Notes under the pieces: model-generated
What the model saw: the letters and a program-made list of their open reading frames with translations, nothing else
The model's database searches: none
Told to the model about the DNA's origin: nothing
DNA from: Kistimonas sp964291485
GTDB lineage: Bacteria; Pseudomonadota; Gammaproteobacteria; Pseudomonadales; Endozoicomonadaceae
Direction of reading: 5' to 3'
DNA: 64,000 nucleotides
NCBI GenBank assembly: GCA_964291485.2
Contig: OZ220224.1
Coordinates: 4,340,001-4,404,000, forward strand
In this document: piece after piece, positions 36,501 through 45,500 of the stretch
How positions within the stretch are numbered: position 1 is the first letter of the stretch
Layout: the number at the start of each line of letters is the position of its first letter
Program-made: the position numbers and the translations under genes

Positions 36501-39500
36501 GATCGTTTGGGCTGCACTCTCCAGACCACCACTGTCCGTTACCGTAAACTGCAGGTCGGCATAGCCGGCACCGTTAGCATTGGCGGCCGGGGTAAAGACC
36601 AGATTCGGGATGTCCGCCGCCGTAATCACCTGATCAGCGGTGACGGCTGAGCCATTGAGCGTCAAGCTGCCGGCGCCCGGCAACTGGGTCACCTTGATGG
36701 ACTGCAGCGTATCGCCGGCATCAATATCATTGAAACCAAACTCGCTGGCGGCAAAGGTATGACTGCTGTCTTCATCCAGTGTCACGGTGTTGTCTGACGC
36801 CGTCGGTGCATCGTTCACCGCATCCACATTGAACGTGATCGTTTGGGCTGCACTCTCCAGACCACCACTGTCCGTTACCGTAAACTGCAGGTCGGCATAA
36901 CCGGCACCGTTGGCATTGGCGACCGGGGTAAAGACCAGATTCGGGATGTCCGCCGCTGTAATCACCTGGTTGGCGGTTACCGCTGAACCATTCAATGTCA
37001 GGCTTCCGGCGCCCGGCAACTGGGTCACCGTGATGGACTGCAGCGTATCGCCGGCATCAATATCACTGAAACCAAACTCGCTGGCGGCAAAGGTATGACT
37101 GCTGTCTTCATCCAGTGTCACGGTGTTATCTGACGCCGTCGGTGCATCATTCACCGCATCCACATTGAACGTGATCGTTTGGCCTGCACTCTCCAGACCA
37201 CCACTGTCCGTTACCGTAAACTGCAAGTCGGCATAACCGGCACCGTTGGCATTGGCGACCGGGATAAAGACCAGATTCGGGATGTCCGCAGCAGCAATCA
37301 CCTGGTTGGCGGTTACCGCTGAGCCATTCAATGTCAGGCTGCCGGCGGCAGGCAACTGGGTCACCGTGATGGACTGCAGCGAATCGCCGGCATCAATATC
37401 ACTGAAACCAAACTCGCTGGCGGCAAAGGTATGACTGCTGTCTTCATCCAGTGTCACGGTGTTATCTGACGCCGTCGGTGCATCGTTCACCGCATCGACA
37501 TTCAGGGTCATGGTCTGCGCCGCACTTTCCAGCAGTCCATCACTGACGGTGAAATCAAAGCTCGCGTAACCGGCACCGTTGGCATTCGCGGCCGGGGTAA
37601 AGACCAAGTTCGGGATATCTGCCGCCGTAATCACTTGATTGGCGGTTACCGCTGAGCCATTCAATGTCAGACTGCCAGCGGCCGGCAATTGGGTCACCTT
37701 GATGGACTGCAACGTATCGCCGGCATCAATATCATTGAAACCAAACTCACTGACAGTGAAGGCATGGCTGGCGTCTTCGTCCAGACTTACGGTGTTATCT
37801 GACGCCGTCGGCGCATCATTCTCTGCAACGACATTCAGCGTCAGGGTCTGCACCGCACTTTCCAGCAATCCGTCACTGACGGTGAAATCAAAGCTGGCGT
37901 AACCGGCACCGTTGGCATTCGCGGCCGGGGTAAAGACCAGATTCGAGATATCAGCAGCAGCAATCACCTGGTTGGCGGTCACCGCTGAGCCATTCAATGT
38001 CAGGCTGCCGGCGCCCGGCAACTGGGTCACCGTGATGGACTGCAGCGTATCGCCGGCATCAATATCACTGAAACCAAACTCGCTGGCGGCAAAGGTATGA
38101 CTGCTGTCTTCATCCAGTGTCACGGTGTTATCTGACGCCGTCGGTGCATCATTCACCGCATCCACATTGAACGTGATCGTTTGGGCTGCACTCTCCAGAC
38201 CACCACTGTCCGTTACCGTAAACTGAAGGTCGGTATAGCCGGCACCGTTGGCATTGGCGGTCGGGGTAAAGATCAGATTTGGAATGTCCGCGACCATAAT
38301 CACTTGGTTGGCAGCTACTGCGGTACCATTCAATGTCAGACTACCGGCGCCCGGCAACTGGGTCACCTTGATTGATTGCAGCGAATCGCCGGCATCAATA
38401 TCACTGAAACCAAACTCGCTGGCAGCAAAGGTATGACTGCTGTCTTCATCCAAGGTCACGGTGTTATCTGACGCTGTCGGTGCATCGTTCACCGCATCGA
38501 CATTCAGGGTCATGGTCTGCGCCGCACTTTCCAGCAGTCCATCACTGACGGTGAAATCAAAGCTCGCGTAACCGGCACCGTTGGCATTCGCGGCCGGGGT
38601 AAAGACCAAGTTCGGGATATCTGCCGCCGTAATCACTTGATTAGCGGTGACGGCTGAACCATTCAATGTCAGACTGCCAGCGGCCGGCAATTGGGTCACC
38701 TTGATGGACTGCAACGTATCGCCGGCATCAATATCATTGAAACCAAACTCACTGACAGCGAAGGCATGGCTGGCGTCTTCGTCCAGACTTACGGTGTTAT
38801 CTGACGCCGTCGGCGCATCATTCTCTGCAACGACATTCAGCGTCAGGGTCTGCACCGCACTTTCCAGCAATCCGTCACTGACGGTGAAATCAAAGCTGGC
38901 GTAACCGGCACCGTTGGCATTCGCGGCCGGGGTAAAGACCAGATTCGGGATGTCCGCCGCTGTAATCACCTGGTTCGCAGTCACCGCTGAGCCATTCAAT
39001 GTCAGGCTGCCGGCGGCCGGCAATTGGGTCACCTTGATGGACTGCAGCGTATCGCCGGCATCAATATCACTGAAGCCAAAGTCACTGGCGGCAAAGGTAT
39101 GGCTGTTTCCTTCAACCATACTCACACCATTGTCTGACGCCGTCGGTGCATCATTCACCGCATCCACATTGAACGTGATCGTTTGGGCTGCACTCTCCAG
39201 ACCACCACTGTCCGTTACCGTAAACTGCAGGTCGGCATAACCGGCACCGTTGGCATTCGCGACCGGAGTAAAGACCAGATTCGGGATGTCCGCAGCAGCA
39301 ATCACCTGGTTGGCGGTTACCGCTGAGCCATTCAATGTCAGACTACCGGCGCCCGGCAACTGGGTCACCGTGATGGACTGCAGCGTATCGCCGGCATCAA
39401 TATCATTGAAACCAAACTCGCTGGCAGCAAAGGTATGACTGCTGTCTTCGTTCAGTGTCACGGTGTTGTCTGACGCCGTCGGTGCATCGTTCACCGCATT

Positions 39501-42500
39501 CACATTGAACGTGATCGTTTGGGCTGCACTCTCCAGACCACCACTGTCCGTTACCGTAAACTGCAGGTCGGCATAACCGGTACCGTTGGCATTCGCGACC
39601 GGGGTAAAGACCAGATTCGGGATGTCCGCAGCAGCAATCACCTGGTTGGCGGTTACCGCTGAGCCATTCAATGTCAGGCTGCCGGCGGCCGGCAACTGGG
39701 TCACCGTGATGGACTGCAGCGAATCGCCGGCATCAATATCACTGAAACCAAACTCGCTGGCGGCAAAGGTATGACTGCTGTCTTCATCCAGTGTCACGGT
39801 GTTGTCTGATGCCGTCGGTGCATCGTTCACCGCATCCACATTGAACGTGATCGTTTGGGCTGCACTCTCCAGACCACCACTGTCCGTTACCGTAAACTGC
39901 AGGTCGGCATAACCGGCACCGTTGGCATTGGCGACCGGAGTAAAGACCAAATTCGGGATGTCCGCAGCAGCAATCACCTGGTTCGCGGTCACCGCTGAGC
40001 CATTCAATGTCAGACTACCGGCGCCCGGCAACTGGGTCACCGTGATGGACTGCAGCGAATCGCCGGCATCAATATCATTGAAACCAAACTCGCTGGCAGC
40101 AAAGGTATGACTGCTGTCTTCATCCAGTGTCACGGTGTTATCTGACGCCGTCGGTGCATCGTTCACCGCATCCACATTGAACGTGATCGTTTGGCCTGCA
40201 CTCTCCAGACCACCACTGTCCGTTACCGTAAACTGCAGGTCGGCATAACCGGCACCGTTGGCATTGGTGGCTGGGGTAAAGACCAGATTCGGGATGTCCG
40301 CCGCTGTAATCACCTGATCAGCAACTACGGCTGAACCATTCAATGTCAGGCTGCCGGCGGCCGGCAACTGGGTCACCTTGATGGACTGCAGCGAATCGCC
40401 GGCATCAACATCATTGAAACCAAACTCACTGGCGGCAAAGGTATGACTGCTGTCTTCATCCAGTGTCACGGTGTTGTCTGATGCCGTCGGCGCATCATTC
40501 ACCGCATTCACATTGAACGTGATCGTTTGGGCTGCACTCTCCAGACCACCACTGTCCGTTACCGTAAACTGAAGGTCGGCATAGCCGGCACCGTTAGCAT
40601 TGGCGGCCGGGGTAAAGACCAAATTCGGGATGTCCGCCGCCGTAATCACCTGATTGGCGGTTACCGCTGAGCCATTCAATGCCAGACTACCGGCGCTCGG
40701 CAACTGGGTCACCGTGATGGACTGCAGCGAATCGCCGGCATCAATATCATTGAAACCAAACTCGCTGGCAGCGAAGGCATGGCTGGCGTCTTCATCCAAG
40801 GTCACGGTGTTGTCTGACGCCGTCGGTGCATCGTTCACCGCATCCACATTGAACGTGATCGTTTGGGCTGCACTCTCCAGACCACCACTGTCCGTTACCG
40901 TAAACTGCAGGTCGGCATAACCGGCACCGTTGGCATTGGCGACCGGGGTAAAGACCAGATTCGGTATGTCCGCCGCCGGAATCACCTGGTTGGCGGTTAC
41001 CGCTGAACCATTCAATGTCAGGCTGCCGGCGGCCGGCAACTGGGTCACCGTGATGGACTGCAGCGTATCGCCGGCATCAATATCACTGAAACCAAACTCG
41101 CTGGCAGCAAAGGTATGACTGCTGTCTTCCTCCAGTGTCACGGTGTTGTCTGACGCCGTCGGTGCATCGTTCACCGCATCCACATTGAACGTGATCGTTT
41201 GGGCTGCACTCTCCAGACCACCACTGTCCGTTACCGTAAACTGCAGGTCGGCATAGCCGGCACCGTTAGCATTGGCGGCCGGGGTAAAGACCAGATTCGG
41301 GATGTCCGCCGCCGTAATCACCTGATCAGCGGTGACGGCTGAGCCATTGAGCGTCAAGCTGCCGGCGCCCGGCAACTGGGTCACCGTGATGGACTGCAGC
41401 GAATCGCCGGCATCAATATCATTGAAACCAAACTCGCTGGCAGCGAAGGCATGGCTGGCGTCTTCGTCCAGACTTACGGTGTTGTCTGACGCCGTCGGTG
41501 CATCGTTCACCGCATCCACATTGAACGTGATCGTTTGGGCTGCACTCTCCAGACCACCACTGTCCGTTACCGTAAACTGCAGGTCGGCATAACCGGCACC
41601 GTTGGCATTGGCGACCGGGGTAAAGACCAGATTCGGTATGTCCGCCGCCGGAATCACCTGGTTGGCGGTTACCGCTGAACCATTCAATGTCAGGCTGCCG
41701 GCGGCCGGCAACTGGGTCACCGTGATGGACTGCAGCGTATCGCCGGCATCAATATCACTGAAACCAAACTCGCTGGCAGCAAAGGTATGACTGCTGTCTT
41801 CCTCCAGTGTCACGGTGTTGTCTGACGCCGTCGGTGCATCGTTCACCGCATCCACATTGAACGTGATCGTTTGAGCTGCACTCTCCAGACCGTCACTGTC
41901 TGTTACCGTAAACTGCAGGTCGGCATAGCCGGCACCGTTGGCATTCGCGGCCGGGGCAAAGACCAGATTCGGGATATCTGCTGCCGGAATCACCTGATTA
42001 GCCGTCACTGTCGAACCATTGAGCGTCAGGCTGCCTGCCGCCGGTAACTGGGTCACCGTGATGGACTGCAGCGTATCGCCGGCATCAACATCATTGAAAC
42101 CAAACTCGCTGGCAACGAAGGTATGGCTGCTGTCTTCATCCAGTGTCACAGTGTTGTCTGACGCCGTCGGCGCATCATTCACCGCATTCACATTGAACGT
42201 AAGCGTTTCGGCTGTACTCTCCAGGCCACCACTGTCCGTTACCGTAAACTGCAGGTCAGCATATCCAGCACCGTTGGCATCCGCGGCCGGGGTAAAGACC
42301 AGATTCGGAATATCCGCCGCCGTAATCACCTGATCAGCAACTACGGCAGCCCCATTCAACGTCAGGCTACCCGCTGCCGGTAACTCGGTAATCTTCACGG
42401 AATGGAGGCTGTCGCCATCTTTATCCGTAAAGCCAAAATCGGATTCGGAGAAGGTATGACTACTGTTCTCATTAATGGTAAAGCCGAATCCATCGGTCAG

Positions 42501-45500
42501 CGTCACAACATTATCAATACTGATGAACGACCCGGCATCAATCCGCAGCTCTGTCACATTCCCGATATCTACCGACACAGTCAGCCAGTTATTCCAGTCA
42601 CTGTGATCGGTTAGATCAACCGTCTGACTCCAGACCTCCGTACTGCCGTTGAAGGCCCTCAGCGTGACACTGCCTGTCGTATGACTGCCACTGCTGGTAT
42701 GAAGGCCATTGATATCAAATTCCTTGAGATAGGTCGGCGTTGAAAAGTGTATTGATGAATACTGTGAAGATACCGGACGGAACACGTGGTCCTGATCGGT
42801 TTGATCCCAGTTCAGGTTAGTTGTAGTCACCCCATCAGGCAGGGAAGAGGAACTAAACTCCAGCGTTGTTTCTGTAATCGGTATTTGTGAGGATTGCGTA
42901 ATGGTCGGCGCATCATTTACAGCCGCAACATCAAACATCATTGTCTGCGCAGCACTTTCCAACAATCCATCACTGACGGTGAAATCAAAGCTGGCATAAC
43001 CTGTGCCATTGGCATCCGCAGCTGGCGTAAAGACCAGATTGGGAATATCTGCAGCCGCAATCATCTGATTGGCCGTCACCGCAGCACCATTGAATGTCAG
43101 GCTGCCTGCTGACGGCAATTGGGTCACCTTGATGGACTGCAGCGAATCGCCCGCATCAATATCACTGAAACCAAACTCGCTGGCGGCAAAGGTATGACTG
43201 CTGTCTTCATCCAGTGTCACGGTGTTGTCTGACGCCGTCGGTGCATCGTTCACCGCATCCACATTGAACGTGATCGTTTGGCCTGCACTCTCCAGACCAC
43301 CACTGTCCGTTACCGTAAACTGCAGGTCGGCATAACCGGCACCGTTGGCATTGGCGACCGGAGTAAAGACCAGATTCGGGATGTCCGCCGCCGGAATCAC
43401 CTGATCAGCGGCTACGGCTGAGCCATTCAATGTCAGGCTGCCGGCGGCCGGCAACTGGGTCACCTTGATAGACTGCAGCGTATCGCCGGCATCAATATCA
43501 CTGAAACCAAACTCGCTGGAGGCAAAGGTATGACTGCTGTCTTCATCCAGTGTCACGGTGTTGTCTGACGCCGTCGGTGCATCGTTCACCGCATCCACAT
43601 TGAACGTGATCGTTTGGGCTGCACTCTCCAGACCACCACTGTCCGTTACCGTAAACTGCAGGTCGGCATAACCGGCACCGTTGGCATTCGCGGCTGGGGT
43701 AAAGACCAGATTCGGGATGTCCGCCGCCGTAATCACCTGATCAGCAACTACGGCTGAGCCATTCAATGTCAGGCTGCCGGCGCCCGGCAACTGGGTCACC
43801 GTGATGGACTGCAGCGAATCGCCGGCATCAATATCATTGAAACCAAACTCGCTGGCAGCAAAGGTATAACTGCTGTCTTCATCCAGTGTCACGGTGTTGT
43901 CTGACGCCGTCGGTGCATCGTTCACCGCATCCACATTGAACGTGATCGTTTGGGCTGCACTCTCCAGACCGTCACTGTCTGTTACCGTAAACTGCAGGTC
44001 GGCATAGCCGGCACCGTTGGCATCCGCGACCGGAGTAAAGACCAGATTCGGGATGTCCGCCGCCGGAATCACCTGATTGGCGGTCACCGCTGAGCCATTC
44101 AATGTCAGGCTGCCAGCGGCCGGCAATTGGGTCACCTTGATGGACTGCAGTGAACCGCCGGCATCAATATCACTGAAACCAAACTCGCTGGCAGAAAAGG
44201 TATGACTGGTATCTTCATCCAGTGTCACTGTGTTGTCTGATGCCGTCGGCGCATCATTCACCGCATTCACATTGAACGTGATCGTTTGGGCTGCACTCTC
44301 CAGACCACCACTGTCCGTTACCGTAAACTGAAGGTCGGCATAGCCGGCACCGTTAGCATTGGCGGCCGGGGTAAAGACCAGATTCGGGATGTCCGCCGCC
44401 GGAATCACCTGATTGGCGGTCACCGCTGAGCCATTCAATGTCAGGCTGCCAGCGGCCGGCAACTGGGTCACCTTGATGGACTGCAGTGAATCACCGACAT
44501 CAATATCACTGAAACCAAACTCGCTGGCGGCAAAGGTATGACTGCTGTCTTCATCCAGTGTCACGGTGTTATCTGACGCCGTCGGTGCATCATTCACCGC
44601 ATCCACATTGAACGTGATCGTTTGGGCTGCACTCTCCAGACCACCACTGTCCGTTACCGTAAACTGCAGGTCGGCATAACCGGCACCATTGGCATTCGTG
44701 GCTGGGGTAAAGACCAGATTCGGGATGTCCGCCGCTGTAATCACCTGATCAGCAACTACGGCTGAGCCATTCAATGTCAGGCTGCCGGCGGCCGGCAACT
44801 GGGTCACCTTGATGGACTGCAGCGTATCGCCGGCATCAATATCACTGAAACCAAACTCGCTGGCGGCGAAGGTATGACTGCTGTCTTCGTCCAGTGTCAC
44901 GGTGTTGTCTGATGCCGTCGGCGCATCGTTCACCGCATCGATATTCAGGGTCATGGTCTGGGGTGCACTTTCCAAATCACCGTCACTGACCGTGAAATCA
45001 AAACTGGCGTAACCAACACCGCTAACGTCAGAAGCGGGAGTGAAGACCAAATTCGAAATATCTGTCGCCGTAATAACCTGATTGGTAGTAACCGCCGTGC
45101 CACTTAGCGTAAGACTACCTTCAGTCGGTAACTGAGTAATTCTGATGGAATGCAGCGTATCGCCGGTATCAATATCACTGAAGGAAAACTCATTGGCAGT
45201 AAATGTATGACTGGCGTCTTCGGCCAAATTCACCGCGTTATCTATCGTCGTCGGCGCATCGTTCACTGCATCGACATTCAGGGTTATGGTCTGCGCCGTA
45301 CTTTCCAGTGTTCCATCACTGACCGTAAAATCAAAACTGGCGTAACCGGCACCGTTAGCGTTTTCAGTTGGATTAAAACGCAGATTCGGTATATCTGCGG
45401 CCGTAATGACCTGATTGACTGTTACCGTCGTACCACTGAGCGTGAGACTGCCTTCACCGGGCAGCCGGGTGATTCTTATTGACTGGAGACTGTCAGTATT

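Larger units (their letters stand above)
28760..42400 (-). repeat. uninterrupted tandem array of about 40 cadherin-like repeats (336-bp unit)
   Basis: The DNA repeats with a 336-bp period (112 aa); a minority of units are 330 bp and carry YASFDFTVSDGLLES instead of YADLQFTVTDSGGLES. Unit-to-unit identity is very high, with variation confined to a few recurring alternatives (N/S before DIDAGD, T/S in GDTL/GDSL, A/G in LPAAG/LPGAG, TANQ/VADQ). The alternatives are shuffled between units, which suggests gene conversion or unequal crossing over. Each unit has DxD and DEDS acidic loops that could bind Ca2+. Confidence 0.92.

Noticed and set aside
28858..42333. Dozens of similar plus-strand frames of 62-108 codons across the repeat array
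   Set aside because: They recur every 336 bp because they mirror the giant gene's repeats on the opposite strand. They have no consistent RBS, and their composition is set by the sense codons.
28760..42400. CRISPR array or tandem non-coding satellite as an explanation of the repeats
   Set aside because: The unit is 336 bp, stays in frame throughout and encodes a recognisable cadherin-like domain. There are no short direct repeats with unique spacers.
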